From: Treponema sp.
Lineage (GTDB): Bacteria > Spirochaetota > Spirochaetia > Treponematales > Breznakiellaceae
DNA: 12,448 nucleotides
Assembly: GCA_031274565.1 (NCBI GenBank)
Contig: JAISPY010000107.1
Location: 1 to 12,448, forward strand
Direction: 5' to 3'
In this document: positions 1 through 5,656 of the stretch, piece by piece
Numbering within the stretch: the stretch's first letter is position 1
How the letters are laid out: the number at the start of each line of letters is the position of its first letter
Notes under the pieces: generated by a model
The model's database searches: none
Seen by the model: only the letters and a program-made list of their open reading frames with translations
Told to the model about the DNA's origin: nothing
Position numbers and translations under genes: made by a program

Positions 1-105
1 GAGGTCTATCAACTTGTGCCGTAGATACCCCCATTGCCTCCTCGGGTCCGGTATCCCTCCCAGTTCTTCCTTCATTCGCCGTACCGTTTCTGCTGTTAAT
101 TCCAT
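1..105 (-). CDS. ISAs1-type transposase, N-terminal fragment (runs off the left edge)
   Basis: The minus strand opens with an ATG at 105-103, preceded four bases upstream by a strong ribosome binding site, AGGAGGGG (117-110 on the minus strand). Thirty-five codons are open to the window edge. The peptide begins MELTAETVRRMKEELGG and continues into IPDPRRQ, then RHKLIDL. The pattern 'PDPRR ... RHKLxDLL' near the start is characteristic of the N-terminal domain associated with ISAs1/H-repeat DDE transposases, which are usually about 370 residues long. The DDE catalytic core would lie outside the window, so whether the copy is intact cannot be judged. The family call rests on this short motif alone. 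The strong start and open frame argue that this end is not decayed. Confidence 0.72.
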   Translation of the reverse strand, partial: MELTAETVRRMKEELGGIPDPRRQWGYLRHKLIDL

Positions 106-429
106 TGTTCCCCTCCTGCTGGATTCCTTGAGGGTATCTTATCATGAAAAAGTAAGTGCTGTTGCCCTGCCATACAGCCCTCCTGCCGCTATTCTAGCAA
201 AGGAGTCATTTCTATTGCGTTTACCTGAGGACATTATCATTGCGGTTTAACAGTCCGTACCTATCCGGCACAGGATAATTTTAAAAAAAAGGGGAGAGTT
301 TTTTTCTAAGGCCTTCCCGCTTTTCTGCTCTTTTTTTTCTTTTTCTATTTTTCTCTATGAAGGCCGCGGGGCATATACGTTTATCCTGGGGATAGATTCC
401 TATTATAGTCGCTATACTATAATGATCGT
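106..429. other. Gene-free region between IS start and SUMF1 gene
   Basis: No convincing gene is visible. The stretch 106-169 is the untranslated leader of the transposase; its minus-strand sequence from 169 begins CAGGGCAACAGC, resembling the CAGGG start of some ISAs1-family ends, so the element may end at about 169. Positions 216-230 (TGCGTTTACCTGAGG) resemble the motif found again at 378, 1471 and 10239. Positions 285-358 are homopolymer-rich A and T/pyrimidine tracts, and 345-389 is one copy of a composite repeat described separately. Confidence 0.5.
345..389 (+). repeat. Composite intergenic motif, copy A
   Basis: CTATTTTTCTCTAT (345-358) is followed by AAGGCCG and then by CATATACGTTTATCCTGG (372-389). 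The same two blocks in the same order occur downstream of the SUMF1 gene at 1413-1483. Both blocks recur near the left end of the IS at 10203-10250, with the first block inverted. The copies flanking the SUMF1 gene differ mainly by about 24 extra bases in the second. The function is unknown. Confidence 0.5.
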
Positions 430-1350
430 ATGAAACAGCTATGCCTGGCGGGTCTGGGTTTACTTCTCGGTTCCCTGCTCTATGGGGCTGGAACGAGTGA
501 TACGGGGACCCAGGAGGCTCCGGTTCCGCCCAGTACGGTTACGCCGATCAAACCAGAGGATACCCGCCCAGAGGCCCTCGTGGTCCCGGTTCCTGAGGCG
601 TTCCCCCCAGAAGAGCAGGCGGAGGACGCGCCCGCAGTACCGGTACTGGTCCCGGAACACCTGGTATGGGTGGCAGGGGGGGTCTTTCAAAGGGGGAATC
701 CCCACGGTGAGGATGATGAAAAACCGGTCCAGGAGGTACGGATCCGGAGTTTTATGATAGGCAAGACCGAGGTAACCCAAAAGGAATACGAGGCCCTCAT
801 GCGGGACAATCCCAGCCGTTTTAAGGGGGATGCCCTACCGGTCGAGGGGGTAACCTGGTATGATGCGGTGGAATATTGCAACCTGTTGAGCCAAAAAGAA
901 GGATTAACCCCGGTATACCGGGGGAGCCCTGATCAGATATACGCTGACCCTACCGCTAACGGGTACCGCTTACCCACGGAAGCGGAATGGGAATACGCGG
1001 CCCGGGACGGCCAGTTCGCCCCAGGCTTTACCTATCCTGGGGGCGACGAACCTGAACCCCTTGCCTGGTATAGCGAAAATAGCGATAACCGGACCCATGA
1101 CGTGGCCGGTAAAGTCCCCAACCGCCTGGGTTTGTATGACATGGCCGGTAATGTATGGGAGTGGTGCTGGGACTGGTATGAGGGATATGGAACCGAAGTT
1201 CCGGTGGTTTTTTCGGATCCGGTCCGGGTAATCCGGGGCGGAAGCTGCCACAGCGCCGCGGCCTGCCTGCGCTCGACCTACCGCCATGCCGGAGACCCTT
1301 CCCAAGGGTATTTTGACCTGGGTTTCCGGGTCCTCCGCTCCGCCGAGTAA
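430..1350 (+). CDS. Exported SUMF1 (formylglycine-generating-enzyme-like) domain protein
   Basis: The protein has 306 residues. Residues 1-20 look like a type I signal peptide (short basic start, hydrophobic LGLLLGSLLYGA), probably cut after A20. C5 is too early for a lipobox. Residues 29-77 are a proline/valine/acidic linker, and the SUMF1/FGE-sulfatase fold spans about 78-303. Family landmarks are GKTEVTQKEY (111-120), the PVEGVTWYDAVEYCN block, GYRLPTEAEWEYAAR (178-192), NRLGLYDMAGNVWEW (231-245), RVIRGGS (266-272) and GFRV near the end. True FGEs carry two active-site cysteines five residues apart just after RGGS. Here they are C273 and C279, six apart, with C273 where W or Y usually stands, so catalytic formylglycine generation is doubtful and a structural or binding role in the periplasm is as likely. 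No Shine-Dalgarno precedes the ATG, and an in-frame stop at 406-408 excludes a longer start. It is transcribed alone. Confidence 0.85.
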   Translation: MKQLCLAGLGLLLGSLLYGAGTSDTGTQEAPVPPSTVTPIKPEDTRPEALVVPVPEAFPPEEQAEDAPAVPVLVPEHLVWVAGGVFQRGNPHGEDDEKPVQEVRIRSFMIGKTEVTQKEYEALMRDNPSRFKGDALPVEGVTWYDAVEYCNLLSQKEGLTPVYRGSPDQIYADPTANGYRLPTEAEWEYAARDGQFAPGFTYPGGDEPEPLAWYSENSDNRTHDVAGKVPNRLGLYDMAGNVWEWCWDWYEGYGTEVPVVFSDPVRVIRGGSCHSAAACLRSTYRHAGDPSQGYFDLGFRVLRSAE

Positions 1351-1370
1351 GGGGATACCCACGCTGAAAA

Positions 1371-1412
1371 GCCCTGTGGGGAAAGCCTGAGAAAAATTAA
1401 GGGCGTTTTTTT
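1371..1412 (+). terminator. Possible intrinsic terminator of the SUMF1 gene
   Basis: GCCCT (1371-1375) pairs with AGGGC (1400-1404) across a 24-base purine-rich loop, followed directly by G and seven Ts (1406-1412). The stem is short and the loop long, so folding is uncertain. Its position 20 bases after the stop codon and the T run favour a terminator role. Confidence 0.35.
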
Positions 1413-1483
1413 CTATTTTTCTCTCTATAAAAAGGCCGGGAGGCAGGAATAAGGAGCTATGCAGTGCTATGCGTTTATCCTGG
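1413..1483 (+). repeat. Composite intergenic motif, copy B
   Basis: CTATTTTTCTCTCTAT (1413-1428) is followed by AAAAAGGCCGGG and, after about 24 bases absent from copy A, by CTATGCGTTTATCCTGG (1467-1483). CGTTTATCCTG is identical in both copies and also occurs inverted at 9961-9971. The copies bracket the SUMF1 gene as imperfect direct repeats. Confidence 0.5.
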
Positions 1484-1493
1484 TGGGCTACCC

Positions 1494-1688
1494 AGGGCCA
1501 GCGCACATAAAAATTTTTGTCCACGAATTACACAGATTAAGAAGGAATCATGCGCTAAAATCCGTTAAATCAGCGTAATCCGTGGATTTTTTATCTTTAA
1601 GACCCGCTCATTTTTACGAATTAAGAACGGTGGTCATATCCATAATTCGCGTTATTCGCGGACTCTTTTGTTTATATGCGCTGGCCCT
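1494..1688. repeat. 195-bp inverted-repeat-bounded element containing 'CGTAATCCGTGG'-type repeats
   Basis: AGGGCCAGCGCACATAAA (1494-1511) and TTTATATGCGCTGGCCCT (1671-1688) are inverted copies matching at 17 of 18 bases. Between them lie copies of a short repeat. One is inverted at 1518-1541 (minus-strand core GTGTAATTCGTGG). One is direct at 1566-1588 (core AATCAGCGTAATCCGTGG). One is direct at 1643-1661 (core AATTCGCGTTATTCGCGG). A more degenerate inverted piece, TTACGAATTAAG, sits at 1614-1625. Repeats of the 'AATCxGTGTAATCCGTGG' type occur in many bacterial genomes (general knowledge). No open reading frame fits, so the element is non-coding and could spread only with help from another transposase. 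The inverted ends could alternatively form one very long RNA hairpin. Confidence 0.6.
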
Positions 1689-1698
1689 AGGCGGGGAC

Positions 1699-1727
1699 TT
1701 GATTTCTCACCCAGAACTTACTAAGGT
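1699..1727 (+). promoter_or_regulatory. Weak candidate promoter for the pab operon
   Basis: TTGATT (1699-1704) and TAAGGT (1722-1727) are separated by 17 bases. The -10 matches the sigma-70 consensus at only three positions. The site is just outside the right inverted repeat of the 195-bp element and about 50 bases before the pabBC start, which is a sensible distance. Confidence 0.25.
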
Positions 1728-1778
1728 ATGCCTATGCGGTATGCACTGCGGGTATTTCTTTAGTCGAGGGGCTTCCCT

Positions 1779-3440
1779 ATGCTGGTATATGCGGATAAAC
1801 GATTCACCCATCCCCTCAAGACCCTCATGGCCTTCAATAACCGGGAATTGATCGCGGCATTCGAGGCCATAGACGCATATAAGGACCGGTATTTTCTCCT
1901 CGGGTATATCCGGTATGAGGCCAAGGATGTTTTTGCGGGCCTTCCGATGGAACAGGACCTGCCGCTACTCTATTTTGAGGTTTTTGACGGCTTTGAACCC
2001 TATACGCCCGGAAGCGCTGGATCCGTGGTGCTGGATCCAAAACCAGCCCTTTCGTTTGAGGAATACGCCGCTGCCCTGGGGGAAATACGGGAGGAGATCG
2101 CCCAGGGCAATACCTACGAAGTTAATTACACCTATGATGTGCATGTGCATGCCCCGCAGCAGTTGGAGCCCTTTGCCCTGTACGAGTACCTCCTGACCAA
2201 GCAAACAACGCCGTACAACTGTTTTATCCAAAACGACTATGATACGGTGCTTTCATTTTCGCCGGAATTGTTTTTTGAGCTGAGTTATGCCCGCGTCCCG
2301 GGGGGGCATATCCTCACCAAACCTATGAAAGGGACGGTCCGGCGGGGAAAAAACGCTGCGGAAGATGCCCAGCTCAGGTCGTTCTTACAACATGACGTCA
2401 AAAACCGGGCGGAGAATGTGATGATTGTGGACCTGTTGAGAAATGACCTCGGCAGGATCGCACAAACCGGTTCAGTAAGGGTTTCCAAGCTCTTTACCAT
2501 AGAAAGCCACCCCACCCTGCACCAAATGACCTCCCAGATTGAGGCGGATTTGAAAGAAGACACCTCCTTATACGAGGTTTTCAAGGCCCTGTTCCCCTGC
2601 GGCTCGATTACCGGGGCGCCCAAGATCAGCACCATGCGCATCATCGACCGGGTGGAACAGGGAAAACGTAATATCTATTGCGGCGCCATCGGATATATCC
2701 GTCCCGGTCACCTGACCTTCAGTGTTCCTATCAGAATTTTACAAAAATCCTGTAAAGACGCCTGTTTTATATACCGGGTGGGGGGTGCGATTGTGTGGGA
2801 TTCGGATATTCAAGACGAATGGAAGGAGACCCTTACGAAAACGAAATTGTTAAGCGCCGACTTTTTGCTGATTGAAACCATGAAGGTGGAACAGGGGGTT
2901 ATCCTGTTCAGAAAAGAGCACTTCGCCCGTTTAAAAAAGTCCGCCGGGTATTTTGGGTTTGCCCTGGATGAACGGATCTGGGCGGTGCAGCCTGAAAAGG
3001 ACGGTATCCTGCGGCTTTTATTGGACAAACAGGGACGGAGTACCCTGGAATATAAAGACCTGGTCCCCGCGAGCAGTACCCAGGTGAGGATTTCCCCGGT
3101 ACGGGTGGACAGCGGGGATATCTTTCTGTACCACAAGACCAGTTATAGACCGTACTTCTCGGCGCGGCAGGAACCCTATAAAACCTTTTATGATGAACTC
3201 TTTTTTAATGAAAAAGGGGAACTCACCGAAGGATCGAGAACCAACATTGTCCTTGAAATCCAGGGCCGCCGGTATACGCCGCCTGAGTCATGCGGGCTTT
3301 TGAACGGCGTTTACCGCCAAGTCATGCTAGACCGGGGGGAGTGCAGCGAAAAAATCCTCCATCACGAAGATCTGCTGCGAGCGGAACATATCTATTGCGT
3401 GAACTCGGTCCGGGGGATGCAAGAGGTTACGCTGGTATGA
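1779..3440 (+). CDS. pabBC: Fused aminodeoxychorismate synthase component I / aminodeoxychorismate lyase (PabB-PabC)
   Basis: The 553-residue protein joins two enzymes of p-aminobenzoate synthesis. Residues 1-350 or so are the chorismate-binding PabB domain, which aminates chorismate using ammonia from PabA. It contains KPMKGTVRRG (181-190), where K184 matches the lysine of the PabB PIKGT motif, unlike the PIAGT of TrpE. It also has NRAENVMIVDLLRNDLGR (209-226), GSITGAPK (275-282) and CGAIGYI (301-307). Residues 363-553 are a class IV aminotransferase-fold PabC domain that eliminates pyruvate from aminodeoxychorismate, with FLLIETM at its start, HKT (K453, probable PLP lysine) and ELTEGSRTNI followed by LLNGVYR. 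The start is set by GAGGGG at 1766-1771, seven bases before the ATG. The stop overlaps the pabA start. The PabB-PabC fusion is known in several bacterial groups. The protein is cytoplasmic. Confidence 0.93.
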   Translation: MLVYADKRFTHPLKTLMAFNNRELIAAFEAIDAYKDRYFLLGYIRYEAKDVFAGLPMEQDLPLLYFEVFDGFEPYTPGSAGSVVLDPKPALSFEEYAAALGEIREEIAQGNTYEVNYTYDVHVHAPQQLEPFALYEYLLTKQTTPYNCFIQNDYDTVLSFSPELFFELSYARVPGGHILTKPMKGTVRRGKNAAEDAQLRSFLQHDVKNRAENVMIVDLLRNDLGRIAQTGSVRVSKLFTIESHPTLHQMTSQIEADLKEDTSLYEVFKALFPCGSITGAPKISTMRIIDRVEQGKRNIYCGAIGYIRPGHLTFSVPIRILQKSCKDACFIYRVGGAIVWDSDIQDEWKETLTKTKLLSADFLLIETMKVEQGVILFRKEHFARLKKSAGYFGFALDERIWAVQPEKDGILRLLLDKQGRSTLEYKDLVPASSTQVRISPVRVDSGDIFLYHKTSYRPYFSARQEPYKTFYDELFFNEKGELTEGSRTNIVLEIQGRRYTPPESCGLLNGVYRQVMLDRGECSEKILHHEDLLRAEHIYCVNSVRGMQEVTLV

Positions 3441-4015
3441 GTGAAAAGGTGGTTTTAATTGATAACTACGATTCATTTACCTACAACATCGTACAGTATC
3501 TGGAAGAAATGGGCCTTTTGCTGCAGGTGTTTGAAAACGATAGGATTACCCTCGAGGCGTTGCGTACCATGGACTTTGACTCCATCGTCCTTTCTCCTGG
3601 CGCGGGAAACCCTGCAGGGGCCGGCGTCTGTCTTGAGGTACTCGGGGAATTTCATCTTTGCAAAAAGATCCTGGGGATCTGTCTGGGGCACCAGTGTATC
3701 GCCCACTTTTTCGGCGCTCAGGTGGTACAGGCAAAGGAACCCATGCACGGTAAGGTGAGCGCTCTATTTTTTGACGCCCATGAACCGCTGTTTGAACAGA
3801 TTCCCCAGGGATTTCCCGCCACCCGGTACCATTCCCTGGTGGTTGATCCCGCCACCGTACCGGAGGAGCTAGTGCCGATTGCCCATACCCAAGACGGGGT
3901 GATCATGGCCTTAAAACACCGGCGCTACAAGGTGTATGGGGTACAATTTCACCCGGAGGCCATATTAACCGGCTACGGTAAACAACTACTGTACAATTTC
4001 ATGTACCGGATTTAG
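3437..4015 (+). CDS. pabA: Aminodeoxychorismate synthase, glutamine amidotransferase component (PabA)
   Basis: This is a 192-residue class I glutamine amidotransferase. It begins MSEKVVLIDNYDSFTYNIVQ, typical of PabA/TrpG, and has the SPGAGNP oxyanion-loop region (53-59), the nucleophile elbow GICLGHQ (C82), and the H172-E174 pair in QFHPEA. It releases ammonia from glutamine for the PabB half of the upstream protein. The ATG sits inside ATGA and overlaps the pabBC stop, giving translational coupling. AAGAGG (3421-3426) lies ten bases upstream. The frame stays open further upstream, to an ATG at 3290, but that stretch is the pabBC coding region read in another frame and lacks homology. Since the partner has the PabB lysine and no trp genes are present, PabA is preferred over TrpG, though such subunits can be shared between the two pathways. 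Confidence 0.93.
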   Translation: MSEKVVLIDNYDSFTYNIVQYLEEMGLLLQVFENDRITLEALRTMDFDSIVLSPGAGNPAGAGVCLEVLGEFHLCKKILGICLGHQCIAHFFGAQVVQAKEPMHGKVSALFFDAHEPLFEQIPQGFPATRYHSLVVDPATVPEELVPIAHTQDGVIMALKHRRYKVYGVQFHPEAILTGYGKQLLYNFMYRI

Positions 4016-4026
4016 GGGACACCGGA

Positions 4027-4064
4027 GGACCGGTCCCGCTATAATAAGTCCCTGGGGGTTCCCC
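4027..4064 (+). other. Short palindromes after pabA
   Basis: GGACCGGTCC (4027-4036) is a perfect 10-bp palindrome. It is followed by a TGGGG/CCCCA stem-loop with a GTT loop (about 4053-4064). Neither is followed by a T run, so neither looks like a standard intrinsic terminator. They may still stabilise the 3' end of the pab mRNA. Confidence 0.25.
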
Positions 4065-4076
4065 AAACCCGTGCAG

Positions 4077-4260
4077 TGTGAAAGAGAAGGGAAAATTATA
4101 CCTTATCGAACAAGGAAATAGTAGACCCTGGTATCCTGTAAGAAACCAACTGAATTGGATAATTTCTTATAATACACAGTATAATTATGTAGAAAGAGGG
4201 GTAAGGAGGTAAAGTAATCCATTGTTCTTAAAGGGGTATAATTTTCCCTTTTCAATCACA
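4077..4260. repeat. MITE-like element with 26-nt terminal inverted repeats
   Basis: The left end (4077-4102) begins TGTGA and continues through AAGGGAAAATTATACC. The right end (4235-4260) reads GGTATAATTTTCCCTT and ends TCACA. The inner 16 bases match perfectly as inverted repeats, and the whole 26 match at about 22 positions. The unit is 184 bp with no coding capacity. Its size, the TGTGA...TCACA ends and AT-rich interior fit a miniature inverted-repeat element. No clear target-site duplication is visible, and no second copy lies in the window, so a regulatory stem or old element cannot be excluded. The right part carries TATAAT boxes (4168-4173, 4180-4185, 4237-4242) and may therefore supply the promoter of the PHP operon. 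Confidence 0.5.
4202..4210 (+). promoter_or_regulatory. Perfect Shine-Dalgarno sequence without an ATG
   Basis: TAAGGAGGT (4202-4210) is fully complementary to the 3' end of 16S rRNA, yet no ATG or GTG follows at normal spacing. The only candidate is a TTG at 4222, opening a 15-codon frame that ends at 4269 inside and just beyond the right inverted repeat. It may be a fossil start, a leader peptide, or chance. Confidence 0.25.
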
Positions 4261-4291
4261 GTAACATAATTATGCTGACACAAAGGAACGA

Positions 4292-5656
4292 ATGGTGTAT
4301 ACTAAAGCTCTCATGCAGTACCAGGTAATCAATAACCCTAAGGCGCACCGGGAAGAACGGCTTGCGGCGCTCAGCGCGGAGGCGGAAAAGCCTAGTAGCG
4401 CGAAGCCCAGTGGATCCATTAATAACCATATCCATACGATCTATAGTTTTAGCCCCTATACCCCAAGCATGGCGGCCTTACAGGCCAGAAACGCGGGGCT
4501 TGAAGCCGCAGGTTCGGTGGATCATGATTCCAGCGCTGCCGCGGAAGAGATGCTCGGCGCCTGCGCGGTCCTGGGTATCGGGGGCTGTGTGGGTTTCGAA
4601 GTCCGGGTGCGCTTTACCCAAGGCCCGTTCGCCTGCCGTAAGATCAACAACCCTGACGCACCGGGGATCCTCTATATGACCGTCCAAGGGATACCCAAGC
4701 CGCAACTTCCTGCGGTCGGGGAATTCCTCGCCCCCATCCGGGCGCACCGGCTCCTGCGGACCCAGGCCATGACCGAAGCGGCTAATACCCTGCTCCGGGA
4801 ACGGGGCTTTGAAGCCCTTGATTTTGAAATGGATATTCTGGCTGCTTCCCAATATGCCGCAGGCGGAGCAATCACCGAACGGCACCTTTTGGCTGGGGTG
4901 GCCGCCAAGATCAGCGCGCGGTATGGGAACGGTCCCCCCTTGGTGCAAGGGCTTACCGCAGCCTTGGGCATAGCCCCGGGAGCCAAAATCACGGCGTTCC
5001 TTGCGGACCCTGAAAATCCCCATTATCGCTATGATCTGTTGGGGGTCTTGAAATCGGCTTTCCTTCCCCGGATTTTTATACCGCCCGCTGAGCAGGAATG
5101 TATCCCGGCCCAAACCGTGGTGGACTTTGCCCGCTCGGTGGGGGCCATTCCGGCCTATGCCTATCTGGGGGATGTGGGGGAATCTCCAACCGGAGATAAG
5201 CAGGCGGAGCGATTCGAGGATGCCTATCTGGAGGAACTCTTTGAGGCATTAGCCCGGACCGGTTTTCAGGGGATCACCTATATGCCCCCCCGGAATACCC
5301 TTGCGCAGCTCCTCCGGGTGCAGCGCTTATGTACCGAATACGGCTTCATGGAAATTTCAGGGGTGGATATCAACAGTTCCCGCCAATCCTTTACGTGTCC
5401 CGAAGTCCTCACCCCCCCATTCCGGCATCTTGTAGACACCACCTGGGCCCTCATCGCCCATGAACGGCTCTGCTCGGAGGATCCGAGGCTCGGTCTCTTC
5501 GCTCCGGAAAACCCCCTAGCCGAGGAACCCCTCGCATCGCGGCTTGCGGTCTACGCGGCCGCAGGCAGAACGCTGGATCGGTATAACCCTGAAGCATCAG
5601 CGGCAACCCTAGCAGAAACCATACGACATGGGAGAATTGAATATGGAAAAGACTGA
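4292..5656 (+). CDS. PHP-domain protein (putative metal-dependent phosphoesterase), first gene of a sugar operon
   Basis: The protein has 454 residues. The PHP fold is indicated by NNHIHTIYSFSPYT (H46 and H48, motif I), GSVDHDS (D77, H78, D79, motif II), VGFEVRV (E103, motif III), ITERHLL (H198) and GVDIN (D359). The late histidine motif usually written 'AHP' is AYA here (288-290), and the final Asp-x-His is DIN, so one or two metal ligands appear to be missing. Activity may thus be altered. Related PHP proteins are phosphatases acting on small phosphorylated metabolites (family knowledge). The actual substrate is unknown. The ATG at 4292 has a weak AGGA four bases upstream, and a second ATG at 4313 is possible. 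The end overlaps the next gene by 14 bases, so this protein probably acts with the dehydrogenase and kinase. Confidence 0.72.
   Translation: MVYTKALMQYQVINNPKAHREERLAALSAEAEKPSSAKPSGSINNHIHTIYSFSPYTPSMAALQARNAGLEAAGSVDHDSSAAAEEMLGACAVLGIGGCVGFEVRVRFTQGPFACRKINNPDAPGILYMTVQGIPKPQLPAVGEFLAPIRAHRLLRTQAMTEAANTLLRERGFEALDFEMDILAASQYAAGGAITERHLLAGVAAKISARYGNGPPLVQGLTAALGIAPGAKITAFLADPENPHYRYDLLGVLKSAFLPRIFIPPAEQECIPAQTVVDFARSVGAIPAYAYLGDVGESPTGDKQAERFEDAYLEELFEALARTGFQGITYMPPRNTLAQLLRVQRLCTEYGFMEISGVDINSSRQSFTCPEVLTPPFRHLVDTTWALIAHERLCSEDPRLGLFAPENPLAEEPLASRLAVYAAAGRTLDRYNPEASAATLAETIRHGRIEYGKD

Larger units (their letters stand above)
1351..1778. other. Repeat-dense gene-free region before pabBC
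   Basis: No credible gene is seen. In order it holds a possible terminator (1371-1412), copy B of the composite motif (1413-1483), a 195-bp element bounded by 18-bp inverted repeats (1494-1688) and a weak promoter candidate (1699-1727) before the pabBC start. Reading frames that cross it have no recognisable family features and run through the repeats. Confidence 0.6.

Noticed and set aside
14..250. Plus-strand 78-codon frame at the left edge
   Set aside because: It is antisense to the ISAs1 transposase start and leader, which has a strong ribosome binding site and a recognisable family motif.
1515..1662. CRISPR array from the spaced short repeats
   Set aside because: The repeats vary in orientation, sequence and spacing, and no cas genes are near.
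1582..1851. Plus-strand 89-codon frame across the repeat region before pabBC
   Set aside because: It runs through the 195-bp repeat element, has no ribosome binding site, and overlaps the pabBC start in another frame.
3290..3436. Longer start for pabA
   Set aside because: The extra residues are pabBC read out of frame; the conserved PabA N-terminus starts at 3437 with its own ribosome binding site.
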